The position numbers and the translations under genes were made by a program. From Aquicoccus porphyridii (GTDB taxonomy: Bacteria; Pseudomonadota; Alphaproteobacteria; Rhodobacterales; Rhodobacteraceae), in NCBI RefSeq assembly GCF_008369105.1, contig NZ_VINQ01000003.1:209001-273000 (forward strand): a stretch of DNA of 64,000 bases, written 5' to 3'. Shown piece by piece: positions 1 through 8,229 of this stretch. The notes beneath the pieces were generated by a model. It saw only the letters and a list, made by a program, of their open reading frames with translations. It made no database searches and was not told where the DNA came from. Position 1 is the first letter of the stretch. Each line of letters opens with the position of its first letter.

Positions 1-186
1 GACACCGGCACGGATGACCAGTTCATCGACCTTTTGCAGCCCGAAGCGCTGGCGCAGGCGGTGGCCGAACGGCGCCAGCAGGCGGTGATGCGGCTGCAAC
101 CGGGGTATGACCACAGCTATTTCTTCGTCTCCTCCTTCATGGAGGATCACGTGGCGTTCCACGCCGAGGCGCTTTATGCGAGGTAG
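1..186 (+). CDS. fghA: S-formylglutathione hydrolase, C-terminal part (partial at window edge)
   Basis: The frame is open from base 1 and ends at the TAG at 184-186, so only the last 61 residues are present. The segment has the GYDHSYFF motif that carries the catalytic histidine in the esterase D family, followed by the usual short C-terminal helix (SFMEDHVAFHAEAL). The family hydrolyses S-formylglutathione to formate and glutathione in formaldehyde detoxification. The start lies outside the window. The stop is 1 nt before the sthA start, so the two are probably cotranscribed. Confidence 0.85.
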   Translation, partial: DTGTDDQFIDLLQPEALAQAVAERRQQAVMRLQPGYDHSYFFVSSFMEDHVAFHAEALYAR

Positions 187-187
187 C

Positions 188-1621
188 ATGCACGATTATG
201 ACCTGATCATCATCGGCTCGGGGCCGGCGGGCCGGGCGGCGGCCATCCAGGCGGGCAAGCTCAAACGCCGGGTTCTGGTCATCGACCGCAAGGACCGGCT
301 GGGCGGGGTGTCGGTGCATACCGGCACGATCCCGTCCAAGACCCTGCGCGAGACGGTTCTGAACCTTTCGGGCTGGCGCGAGCGCAGCTTTTACGGGCGC
401 TCCTATCGCGTGAAGGAGGATATCGGGGCGGGCGACCTCAAGGCGCGGCTGCACATGACGCTCGATCACGAGGTCGACGTGCTGGAGCATCAGTTCAACC
501 GCAACCATGTCGATGTGCTCAACGGGTTCGCGCGCTTCACCGGGGCGCATGAGGTGGAGGTCGCGACCGAGGCGGGCGAAGTGCGGCGGTTGACGGCGGA
601 CAAGTTCCTGATCGCGACCGGCACCAAGACGTTTCGACCCGATAACGTGCCGTTCAACGGGCGCAACGTGGTCGACAGCGACGAGTTCCTGGAACTGGCA
701 AGGATTCCGCGCAGCCTTGTGGTCGTGGGGGCCGGGGTGATCGGGGTGGAATATGCCACGATGTTCGCGGCGCTCGATGTGCGCGTGACCCTGATCGAGC
801 CGCGCGAGACGTTCCTCGATTTCATCGACAAGCGGCTGATCGAGGATTTCACCCACCAGATCCGCGAGAACGGCGTCGACCTGCGCCTTGGATCAGCGAT
901 CGGAAAGATCGAGGATGCGGGCGAGCATGTCGAGATCACGCTTGAAAACGGCCGCCACGTGCGCGCCGAGATGCTGCTTTTTGCGGCGGGGCGGATGGGG
1001 GCGACGGCCCGGCTCAACCTCGATGCGGTGGGGCTTGAAACCGACCATCGCGGGCGGATCGAGGTGGATCGCAAGACCTATCAGACCGCGGTGCCGCATA
1101 TCTATGCCGCGGGGGATGTGATCGGGCATCCCAGCCTCGCCTCGACCTCACTCCAGCAGGGGCGCGTGGCGGCGTGCGATGCGCTCAACACGCCGACGCT
1201 GCCCGAAAGCCCGTGGTTTCCCTATGGCATCTACTCGGTGCCGGAAATCTCGACCTGCGGCATGTCGGAAGAAGAGATGCAGGAGCGTGGCATTCCCTAC
1301 GAGGTCGGCATCGCGCGGTTCCGCGAGACCAGCCGCGGCCATATCATGGGGCTTGAGCATGGTATGCTCAAGATGCTGTTTTCGTTGAAAACCCGGCGGG
1401 TTCTGGGGGTTCAGATCGTGGGCGAAGGCGCGACCGAGCTGATCCATATCGCGCAGGCGGTTCTCAACCTCAAGGGCACGGTGGATTATTTCGTTCAGAA
1501 CACGTTCAACTATCCGACCCTCGCCGAAGCCTACAAGATCGCCGGGCTGGATGCGTTCAACCGGATGCCGATTCCCGAGGAATACAAGGTGACGAGAGAC
1601 AAGGCGGGCAAGGGCAAGTGA
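188..1621 (+). CDS. sthA: Si-specific NAD(P)+ transhydrogenase (soluble, FAD)
   Basis: 477-residue flavoprotein of the pyridine nucleotide-disulfide oxidoreductase fold. It has the N-terminal FAD motif GSGPAGRAAA, a second dinucleotide motif GAGVIGVEYA near the middle, the FAD-contacting YAAGDVIG segment, and a C-terminal dimerisation domain. At the disulfide site it reads GTIPSK, so the redox cysteine is replaced by Thr. That is the hallmark of soluble transhydrogenases, which exchange hydride between NADPH and NAD+ without a disulfide. The ATG at 188 was chosen over an upstream in-frame ATG because it opens directly into the FAD motif and sits 1 nt after the preceding stop. Confidence 0.93.
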   Translation: MHDYDLIIIGSGPAGRAAAIQAGKLKRRVLVIDRKDRLGGVSVHTGTIPSKTLRETVLNLSGWRERSFYGRSYRVKEDIGAGDLKARLHMTLDHEVDVLEHQFNRNHVDVLNGFARFTGAHEVEVATEAGEVRRLTADKFLIATGTKTFRPDNVPFNGRNVVDSDEFLELARIPRSLVVVGAGVIGVEYATMFAALDVRVTLIEPRETFLDFIDKRLIEDFTHQIRENGVDLRLGSAIGKIEDAGEHVEITLENGRHVRAEMLLFAAGRMGATARLNLDAVGLETDHRGRIEVDRKTYQTAVPHIYAAGDVIGHPSLASTSLQQGRVAACDALNTPTLPESPWFPYGIYSVPEISTCGMSEEEMQERGIPYEVGIARFRETSRGHIMGLEHGMLKMLFSLKTRRVLGVQIVGEGATELIHIAQAVLNLKGTVDYFVQNTFNYPTLAEAYKIAGLDAFNRMPIPEEYKVTRDKAGKGK

Positions 1622-2064
1622 TCTATGTCGACGCCGATGCCTGCCCGGTGAAGGCCGAGGTCGAAAAGGTTGGCACCCGGCACGGGCTGCGCATGTTCAT
1701 CGTGTCGAACGGGGGCTTGCGCCCGTCGCAAAACCCGCTGGTCGACACGGTGATCGTGCCCGAGGGCGCAGACGTGGCGGACATGTGGATCGCCGAGCGC
1801 GCCGGACCGGGGGATGTGGTGATCACCGGCGACATTCCCCTCGCCGCGAAATGCGTCGAGGGGGGGGCCGTGGTTCTCAAGCATAACGGTGAACGGCTCA
1901 CCCAATCCAACGTCCGCGAGGCGCTGGCGATGCGTGACCTGATGAGCGATCTGCGTGCCGCCGATCCGTTTCGACAGGGTGGCGGCAAAGGGTTTACAAA
2001 GGCCGACAGGTCGCGTTTTCTCGACGCGTTGGAAACGACCCTGCGGGCGCTCTCGCGGGGCTGA
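1618..2064 (+). CDS. YaiI/YqxD (DUF188) family protein
   Basis: 148-residue protein starting at a GTG that overlaps the sthA stop by 4 nt, a sign of translational coupling. It begins with the family signature IYVDADACPVK and continues with the conserved DTVIVPEGADVADMWI and VVITGDIPLA segments and the Lys-His-Asn-Gly-Glu stretch. These acidic clusters resemble a PIN-like nuclease fold, but the function of the family is not established. Length and motif order are normal. Confidence 0.9.
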   Translation: MIYVDADACPVKAEVEKVGTRHGLRMFIVSNGGLRPSQNPLVDTVIVPEGADVADMWIAERAGPGDVVITGDIPLAAKCVEGGAVVLKHNGERLTQSNVREALAMRDLMSDLRAADPFRQGGGKGFTKADRSRFLDALETTLRALSRG

Positions 2065-2081
2065 CCGCGAGAGGACACTCC

Positions 2082-3050
2082 ATGGCGACCGCTGCGATGA
2101 ACCGGGGCAACCTGATGGGTGCGCTTTGCGCGGCCTTCGCGGTGATGTGCTTTTCGGTCAACGACGTGGGAATCAAGTTCCTGTCGGGCGACTATGCGCT
2201 GCACCAGGTGGTGTTGATCCGGTCGCTGATCGGGACGGTGGTGTTCCTGCTCGTGATCATGCCGCTGAGCGGGGGATGGAGGGTGATGAAAACCAAGCGC
2301 CCGGGTATTCACCTGATCCGCGGGCTTTGCGTGGTTCTGGCCAACATGTCGTTTTTCCTTGGGCTGGCCGCATTGCCGATTGCCGATGCGGTGGCGATCT
2401 TTTTCATCTCGCCGCTGGTCATCACGGTGTTTTCGGTGGTCTTTCTGGGCGAGCATGTGGGGCCGCGCCGCTGGACGGCGGTTGTCCTTGGCTTCGCGGG
2501 GGTGATGGTGATCGTCAAGCCCGGCACCTCGGCGTTTCAACTGGCCTCTCTCCTGCCGATCCTCGCGGCGATTCTCTATGCGACGTTGCACACGTTGACC
2601 CGCAAGATCGGCGCGACCGAGAGCGCGGCGACAATGGCGTTCTATATCCAGTTCACCTTTATCGTGACCAGCGCGGCCTTCGGCCTGGCCATCGGTGACG
2701 GGCGGTTTGCCGGGAGTGCCGACCCCTCGCTGGAGTTTCTCACCCGTGCATGGGGGGTGCCGGCGGTCGGGGATTACGCGGTGCTGGCGGTGATTGGCGT
2801 GACCAGCGTGGCGGGCGGTTATTTCATCTCGCAGGCCTACCGGATGAGCGAGGCGGCCTTTGTCGCGCCGTTCGAATACGTGGCGATGCCGATGGCGGTG
2901 ATCTGGGGGCTGACGATCTTTGGCGAATGGCCCGCAGCGAGCGCATGGCTCGGTATCGCGATGATCGTCGGCTCGGGGTTGTTCCTCTTGTGGCGCGAGG
3001 CCGAAACCGAGGACGACATGGCAACCAGGGGGCCGAAATATCGGCGTTGA
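2082..3050 (+). CDS. EamA/DMT family permease
   Basis: 322-residue inner-membrane protein with about ten hydrophobic segments arranged as two EamA repeats, each of about five helices. It ends with a short charged cytoplasmic tail. It follows the DUF188 gene by 17 nt and shares its direction. The substrate cannot be read from the sequence; relatives export metabolites or amino acids. Confidence 0.85.
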   Translation: MATAAMNRGNLMGALCAAFAVMCFSVNDVGIKFLSGDYALHQVVLIRSLIGTVVFLLVIMPLSGGWRVMKTKRPGIHLIRGLCVVLANMSFFLGLAALPIADAVAIFFISPLVITVFSVVFLGEHVGPRRWTAVVLGFAGVMVIVKPGTSAFQLASLLPILAAILYATLHTLTRKIGATESAATMAFYIQFTFIVTSAAFGLAIGDGRFAGSADPSLEFLTRAWGVPAVGDYAVLAVIGVTSVAGGYFISQAYRMSEAAFVAPFEYVAMPMAVIWGLTIFGEWPAASAWLGIAMIVGSGLFLLWREAETEDDMATRGPKYRR

Positions 3051-3113
3051 CCAAGGGTTTGACGCCACGGCACCGGTTGCTAGTCTGGTCGGACCAAGAA
3101 TGGGAGCGAGCCA

Positions 3114-4028
3114 ATGGATGTGACGATGATCCCCTTTGCCGAGGGCGAGAAACTGCTCGACTGGGTGGGGCTGACCCGGGCCTTCGAGGACGGGCACAAG
3201 CGCCCCAAGGCCGAGATCGGGGATACGTTTCTCTATCGCGATCCCGACACGCTCTTGAACCGGGCGGCATGGATCGACGGGATGGGTATCGCGGTGAAAA
3301 GCGCCACGATTTTCCCGGGCAATCCGGCCAAAGGCAAGCCGATGATCGGTGGCGCGGTGAACCTTTACAACGATGCCGACGGGCGGTTCGAGGCAATCGT
3401 CGATTTCCACCTGGTGACCAAGTGGAAGACCGCGGGCGACAGCCTTCTGGCGGCGATGAAACTGGCGCGCAAGGACAGCCGCAAGGTATTGATCGTGGGG
3501 GCGGGCACGGTGGGCCGGTCGCTGCGCGAGGCCTATGGCGCGGGCTTTTCCGAGGCGGAATTCACGGTCTGGAACCGGACCCGGGAGAATGCCGAGAAGA
3601 TGGCGGCCGAGTATCCCGGGATGCGGGTGGCCGACGATCTGGAGGCGGCGGTCGCGGAGGCCGATATCGTCACCTCGGCCACGATGTCGACCGAACCCGT
3701 GCTTCGTGGTGAATGGTTCCGGCCCGGTCAGCATATCGACCTGATCGGCGCCTATCGCCCCGACATGCGCGAAGTGGACGATGCCACGTTGCAGCGCGCG
3801 CGGGTCTTCGTGGACAGTTTCGACACCACGGTCGGGCATATCGGCGAGATCCGTATCCCGCTCGAAAGCGGGGCGATCCGGCGCGAGGACCTGGTGGCCG
3901 ATTATTACGAGATGGAAAAATTCACCCGTGCCTCGGATGACGAGATCACGTTGTTCAAGAATGGCGGCGGGGCGCATCTCGACCTGATGACGAGCCGCTA
4001 TATTCTCGACGCATGGCGGGCGGGGTGA
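3114..4028 (+). CDS. ornithine cyclodeaminase/mu-crystallin family dehydrogenase
   Basis: 304-residue NAD(P)-dependent enzyme. The N-terminal half has the family substrate-binding elements (AIVDFHLVTKWKTAGDS). The C-terminal Rossmann domain opens with VLIVGAGTVGRSL and continues to the SATMSTEPVLRGEW and HIDLIGAYRPDMRE motifs. Family members act as ornithine cyclodeaminase, alanine dehydrogenase or delta1-pyrroline-2-carboxylate reductase, and the sequence alone does not separate these. A GGGAGCG ribosome site precedes the ATG. It is the last gene of the rightward group and converges on the MFS gene. Confidence 0.85.
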   Translation: MDVTMIPFAEGEKLLDWVGLTRAFEDGHKRPKAEIGDTFLYRDPDTLLNRAAWIDGMGIAVKSATIFPGNPAKGKPMIGGAVNLYNDADGRFEAIVDFHLVTKWKTAGDSLLAAMKLARKDSRKVLIVGAGTVGRSLREAYGAGFSEAEFTVWNRTRENAEKMAAEYPGMRVADDLEAAVAEADIVTSATMSTEPVLRGEWFRPGQHIDLIGAYRPDMREVDDATLQRARVFVDSFDTTVGHIGEIRIPLESGAIRREDLVADYYEMEKFTRASDDEITLFKNGGGAHLDLMTSRYILDAWRAG

Positions 4029-4113
4029 TGTTTGGCGTTCCGGATTCCCGGGATTGCCTCATCCGACGTGACGAGGGTCACGAGCCGGGGTTAGCAAACC
4101 CGTAAACCCGCGT

Positions 4114-5346
4114 TCACGCCGGGACGAGGCGGCGTTCCTTGACCGGAAGATGGACGATGGCCGAGAACGCGCCGACACCCACGCCAACCCACCAGACGGC
4201 GGTATAGCTGCCATAAAGGTCATACATGCGCCCGCCCAGCCAAACACCGAGGAAGCTTCCCAACTGGTGCGAGAAGAAGACGATGCCGTAAAGCGTGCCC
4301 ATGTAGCGCAACCCGTAAAGATGGGCGATGAGCCCCGAGGTGAGCGGCACCGTGGCCAGCCAAAGCGCGCCCATCGAGACCGAGAACAGCAGCACCGTGG
4401 CAGGGGTCATCGGCGTCAGGATGAAGGCGGCGGCAATCAGGGTGCGGCCGGTGTAAATGCCTGCCAGCAGGTATTTTTTCGAATACCGATTGCCCAGCCA
4501 GCCCGCGACCAGCGTGCCCGCGATGTTGGCCAGCCCGATGAGGGCGATGGCCACGGCCCCGAGGCGCGAGGTCGTGGTGATGCCCATGTTGTGCAGGATG
4601 CCGCCCGAGGCGATCGGGCCGCACATCTCGGTCACGAAGGCCGGGAAATGCGCGGTGACGAAGGCAAGTTGATAGCCGCAAGAGAAAAAGCCCAGGAAAA
4701 TAAGGGTATATGATGGGTCGCGGAAGGCCTTGCCAAGGATCTGGCCCATGCTTTCCTGCAACTCGGCGCGGTTCGCGGGTTCGGGCGCGCGCATCATGGG
4801 CAGGACCATGAGAACGGCGAGGATCGTAGCAGCGAAGATCAGGAAGACGCTTTGCCAGGGAAACCAGGTCAGAAGCCACTCGGCGGTGGGGGCGCCAACC
4901 ACTTGACCGGCCGATCCCGCGGCGGTGGCGATGGCGAGCGACATCGAGCGGTTCGCATCGGAACTGGCCCGCCCCACGACCGCAAGGATGACCCCGAAAC
5001 CGGTTCCCGCGATGCCGAATCCGACAAGGATTTCATAGAGTTGGTGGGCCGTGGGCGAAACGGCGAAGGCGCTCAGCACGAGGCCCAGCGCGTAGGTGAG
5101 GGCGCCGAGGATGATGGCCTTGCGGTCGCCGATCTTCTCGGCGATGGCGCCGAAGATGGGCTGGCCGATGCCCCAGAACAGGTTCTGAAGGGCGATGGCC
5201 ATGGAAAACTCGGCCCGCGCCCAGCCGAATTCATCTGCGATGGGAATCTGGAAGACGCCGAAACTGGCCCGAATGGCGAATGAAATCAATATGATGACGC
5301 ATCCCGCCATAAGGACGGGGGTCATGAGGGGGGCGGATTTCTGCAT
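4114..5346 (-). CDS. MFS transporter
   Basis: 410-residue protein with twelve predicted membrane helices. It has a loop-2/3 signature of the GDRKA type (AEKIGDRKAIILGALTYALG) and a long central loop around the DPSYTLIFLGFF stretch. It resembles the major-facilitator carboxylate or drug transporters common in Rhodobacterales. The ATG at 5346 is preceded on its own strand by an AGGAGA ribosome site. It stands alone, convergent with the cyclodeaminase-like gene and divergent from zapE. Substrate unknown. Confidence 0.88.
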   Translation of the reverse strand: MQKSAPLMTPVLMAGCVIILISFAIRASFGVFQIPIADEFGWARAEFSMAIALQNLFWGIGQPIFGAIAEKIGDRKAIILGALTYALGLVLSAFAVSPTAHQLYEILVGFGIAGTGFGVILAVVGRASSDANRSMSLAIATAAGSAGQVVGAPTAEWLLTWFPWQSVFLIFAATILAVLMVLPMMRAPEPANRAELQESMGQILGKAFRDPSYTLIFLGFFSCGYQLAFVTAHFPAFVTEMCGPIASGGILHNMGITTTSRLGAVAIALIGLANIAGTLVAGWLGNRYSKKYLLAGIYTGRTLIAAAFILTPMTPATVLLFSVSMGALWLATVPLTSGLIAHLYGLRYMGTLYGIVFFSHQLGSFLGVWLGGRMYDLYGSYTAVWWVGVGVGAFSAIVHLPVKERRLVPA

Positions 5347-5417
5347 GGGGTCTCTCCTGATCGCCGCGCGACTTTAGCCGTTCCGCGGGCGGCGTCAATT
5401 CGGCTCGGGAAGAGAAA

Positions 5418-5528
5418 GGTTAACGCGGGTGACGGGTCGGAAAACGGGGGGTGATTCCCGGCTGCTGCCCGGCTGTTAGGCGTATGCCATGCGTGGGCGC
5501 CCGGTTGGACCGCCGGAACGGTTAACGC
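5418..5528 (+). repeat. dispersed intergenic repeat, copy A
   Basis: The element starts with GGTTAACGC and runs through a G-rich core (GGGGGGTGATT). It then has two tandem 11-mers of the form CCCGGCTGCTG, and a second GGTTAACGC at 5520-5528 closes it 102 bp after the first. The first 58 bp are clearly alike in copies B (43775) and C (48402, reverse strand). It reads toward zapE, whose start is about 180 bp further on. Confidence 0.7.
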
Positions 5529-5541
5529 AACGGTCGCAGAA

Positions 5542-5614
5542 TGAGTATTTCTGCCAAGAAAGAGACGGCGAGGATCGGCATGTGCCTGCTGCTCTTTCTT
5601 GGTGAAAATACTCA
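5542..5614. repeat. long inverted repeat, 23-nt arms
   Basis: The left arm at 5542-5564 (TGAGTATTTCTGCCAAGAAA plus GAG) is repeated as reverse complement at 5592-5614. There are three adjacent mismatches, all transitions, and a 27-nt loop. RNA from either strand would fold into a long hairpin. There is no T-run after either arm, so it is not a typical terminator. Confidence 0.8.
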
Positions 5615-5706
5615 ATCGCACCACCGGGCGGACAAGCGCCGCGCGGGTGGTGTGCACAGCATTCCGGGGCCTATACCTTGGCGAAAAGCCGGGTTAGAGG
5701 TGGCGG

Positions 5707-6774
5707 ATGACGCGCGATGTGACAAGCGAATACCGGGCGAGGGTGGCAGGGGGCCAGATCCGGCCCGATCCGGCGCAGGAGGCCATGCTGCCCGCGTTGG
5801 AGCGGGTGCGCGCGGCGCTGGCCGAACCGGTCAAGACCGGCTGGTTCGGGCGGCGCAAGCCCGAGCCGATCCGCGGGCTTTACATGTGGGGCGGGGTCGG
5901 GCGCGGCAAGTCGATGCTGATGGATCTCTTTGTCGATTGCCTCGGCGACATCCCGGCGCGGCGGGTGCATTTCCATGCCTTCATGCAGGAAATCCACGCC
6001 GCGATGCACGAGGCCCGCCAGCAGGGAGTCGAGGATGCGCTGAAGCCCGCGGCGCAGGAGGTCATCGATACGGTGCGCTGCCTCGCCTTCGACGAAATGC
6101 AGATCACCGACATCACCGATGCGATGATCGTGGGGCGGCTCTTCGAGGCGCTCATTGGGGCCGGGGTGGCGGTGGTCACGACGTCGAACCGGGTGCCGGA
6201 CGATCTTTACAAGGACGGGCTGAACCGGCAGCTTTTCCTGCCCTTCATCGACTTCCTCAACGAGAACATGGAGGTTTGCGAGCTGGCCAGCCCGACGGAT
6301 TACCGGCAGGATCGGTTGCAGGGCCAGCCCACGTTCTTTACCCCCGCCGATGCTGCGGCACGCAAGGCGATCGAAGAGATCTGGCAGGATTTCACCGGCG
6401 GCAGGAGCGAAGCCTTGATCCTGCAGGTGAAGGGGCGCGAGGTCGAGCTGCCGCATTTTCACAACGGGATCGCGCGGGCCAGTTTCTATGAACTGTGCGG
6501 GCGGGCGCTGGGGCCCGGCGATTACCTTGCGCTGGCCGACGAGGTGAAGGTTCTGATCCTTGAGGAAATCCCGCGGCTGGGGCGCGGCAATTTCAACGAG
6601 GCCAAGCGGTTCGTGACCTTGATCGACGCGCTTTACGAGGCCGGGGTGCGCTTGATCGCGAGCGCGGCGGCCGAGCCAGAGATGCTTTATGTCGAAGGCG
6701 CGGGAAGTTTCGAGTTCGAGCGCACGGCGAGCCGGTTGCGCGAGATGCAGAGCGAGGAATGGGCACAGGGGTAA
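5707..6774 (+). CDS. zapE: cell division protein ZapE (AFG1-like P-loop ATPase)
   Basis: 355-residue AAA-type ATPase of the AFG1/ZapE family. The Walker A motif GGVGRGKSM lies at residues 62-70 and Walker B CLAFDE at 125-130, followed by the family MQITDITDAM and sensor-1 TTSNRVP segments. ZapE acts at the division septum on the Z ring; the mitochondrial relatives act on respiratory complexes. Length matches the family. It is monocistronic, followed by a GC-rich hairpin. Confidence 0.92.
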   Translation: MTRDVTSEYRARVAGGQIRPDPAQEAMLPALERVRAALAEPVKTGWFGRRKPEPIRGLYMWGGVGRGKSMLMDLFVDCLGDIPARRVHFHAFMQEIHAAMHEARQQGVEDALKPAAQEVIDTVRCLAFDEMQITDITDAMIVGRLFEALIGAGVAVVTTSNRVPDDLYKDGLNRQLFLPFIDFLNENMEVCELASPTDYRQDRLQGQPTFFTPADAAARKAIEEIWQDFTGGRSEALILQVKGREVELPHFHNGIARASFYELCGRALGPGDYLALADEVKVLILEEIPRLGRGNFNEAKRFVTLIDALYEAGVRLIASAAAEPEMLYVEGAGSFEFERTASRLREMQSEEWAQG

Positions 6775-6790
6775 GGGGCGCACATGAAAG

Positions 6791-6810
6791 GGGGCCGTTG
6801 AACCGGCCCC
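6791..6810 (+). terminator. hairpin downstream of zapE
   Basis: A 7-bp stem GGGGCCG/CGGCCCC encloses a six-base loop 17 nt after the zapE stop. The T-run is weak, so this is a candidate terminator only. Confidence 0.5.
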
Positions 6811-6870
6811 TCGATCATTCCCTGCCTGCGTGTTCGGATGTGCCCGATGTAATCCTTGGCCCAGATATAG

Positions 6871-6907
6871 GCGAATCAGTGCGAATCAGTCAACATAAAG
6901 TGATTCG
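6871..6907. repeat. tandem 10-mer plus inverted copy
   Basis: GCGAATCAGT occurs twice head-to-tail at 6871-6890, and TGATTCG follows inverted at 6901-6907. It lies between the convergent zapE and folC genes, and its role is unknown. Confidence 0.5.
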
Positions 6908-6957
6908 GTTGCACCTTGGGCATGTCGCGTCTGGTTGGAAAACCCCGCCCCGGCCCG

Positions 6958-8229
6958 TCAGCCGTGATCGCGCAGCACCCGTCCGGCGAGATAGAGCGAG
7001 CCGCAGATCAGGATGCGCGCGGTGGCGTCCCGAGCGGTGATGATGCGCACGGCCTCTTCGACACTTTCCGCTGTGCTGGCGGGGATGCCCGACGCGGCGG
7101 CGTGACGCGCGGTATCGGCGGCGGGGAGCGTGTTGGTCTCGCCCGGGATCGAGACGGCGGTGAGGCTGGCGGCGTGGGGTTCGAGCGGCGCCATATAGCC
7201 CGCGACATCCTTGGTGTTCATCATGCCACAGACGAGGTGCGTGTCGCGCATGGGCAGGCGGGTCAGGGTTTCGGCCAGGGTTTCGCCGCAGGCGGCGTTG
7301 TGGCCGCCGTCGAGCCAGAATTCGGCCCGTGGCGCCATGTCGAGCAGTGGACCACTGCGCAGGCGCTGCATCCGGGCGGGCCATGTGGCATCGCGCAGGG
7401 CCGCCTCGGCCGCGTCGTCGCCAAGGCCCAGGTGGCGCAGGGCCATGATCGCGGCGCCCGCGTTCTGAAACTGGTGTGCGCCGATCAAGGCGGGCGGGGG
7501 CAGGTCGATGAGCCCGCGCAGGTCCTGGTAGACGAACCTGCCGCGTTCTTCCCATGCGTCCCAGTCGCGGCCCTGCACCAGGAGCGGTGCGCCGATCTCT
7601 TCGGCGCGGGCGTCGATCACCGCCATCGCGTCGGGGTGCTGGCGTGACACCACGCAAGTGACGCCGGGCTTGAGGATGCCCGCCTTTTCGCGCGCGATCT
7701 CGGGCAGGGTTTCACCGAGGAATTGCGGGTGATCGTAGGACACCGGCGTGATCACGGTAAGCGCGGGGCGGTCGATCACGTTGGTGGAATCAAGGCGGCC
7801 GCCAAGCCCGACTTCGAGCAGGGTGTAATCGGCCGGGGTGCGGGCCATGGCGAGGATCGCGGCGCAGGTGGTGATCTCGAAATAGGTGATGGGGATGCCG
7901 TCATTGGCGGCGTCGCATTCGTCGAGCACCGCGGTCAGGTGCTCTTCGGTGATCAACTCTCCGGCAAGTCGGATGCGTTCGTGGAACCGCGCGAGATGGG
8001 GCGAGGTATAGGCATGGGCGCGTTTGCCCGCACCTTCGAGCCCGGCGCGGATCATCGCGAGGGTGGAGCCCTTGCCGTTGGTGCCCGCGATATGGATCAC
8101 CGGGGGCAGGTCGCTCTGCGGGTTGCCCAGCGCATCGAGCAGCCGCCAGACCCGATCGAGCGTGAGGTCGATGATTTTCGGGTGAAGCGCCATCATCCGG
8201 TCAAGGATGACGTCGGAGCGGGCCGTCAT
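6958..8229 (-). CDS. folC: bifunctional folylpolyglutamate synthase/dihydrofolate synthase
   Basis: 423-residue Mur-ligase-fold enzyme that adds glutamate to dihydropteroate and folates. It has the ATP loop HIAGTNGKGST (residues 47-56), the YTSPHLARFHERI motif, the EVGLGGRLDSTN motif and WLDGGHNAAC near the C terminus. The ATG at 8229 overlaps the accD stop in ATGA form. The frame stays open far upstream, but that extension lies over accD and is not conserved. The accD-folC order is typical for alphaproteobacteria. Confidence 0.94.
   Translation of the reverse strand: MTARSDVILDRMMALHPKIIDLTLDRVWRLLDALGNPQSDLPPVIHIAGTNGKGSTLAMIRAGLEGAGKRAHAYTSPHLARFHERIRLAGELITEEHLTAVLDECDAANDGIPITYFEITTCAAILAMARTPADYTLLEVGLGGRLDSTNVIDRPALTVITPVSYDHPQFLGETLPEIAREKAGILKPGVTCVVSRQHPDAMAVIDARAEEIGAPLLVQGRDWDAWEERGRFVYQDLRGLIDLPPPALIGAHQFQNAGAAIMALRHLGLGDDAAEAALRDATWPARMQRLRSGPLLDMAPRAEFWLDGGHNAACGETLAETLTRLPMRDTHLVCGMMNTKDVAGYMAPLEPHAASLTAVSIPGETNTLPAADTARHAAASGIPASTAESVEEAVRIITARDATARILICGSLYLAGRVLRDHG

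Larger units (their letters stand above)
5347..5706. other. 360-bp intergenic region with two repeat structures
   Basis: This gap between the divergent MFS and zapE genes holds no plausible gene. It contains copy A of a dispersed repeat (5418-5528) and, directly after it, a long inverted repeat (5542-5614). The zapE promoter must lie here, but no clear -35/-10 pair was identified. Confidence 0.7.

Noticed and set aside
188-1621. Loss of the redox disulfide in the dihydrolipoamide dehydrogenase-like protein as an anomaly
   Set aside because: Replacement by Thr in GTIPSK is normal for soluble transhydrogenases, so it identifies SthA instead of indicating a broken enzyme.
1623-3977. 784-codon open frame on the minus strand
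   Set aside because: It lies opposite three clear plus-strand genes, has a low-complexity Arg/His/Pro-rich composition typical of antisense frames in GC-rich DNA, and no family motif.
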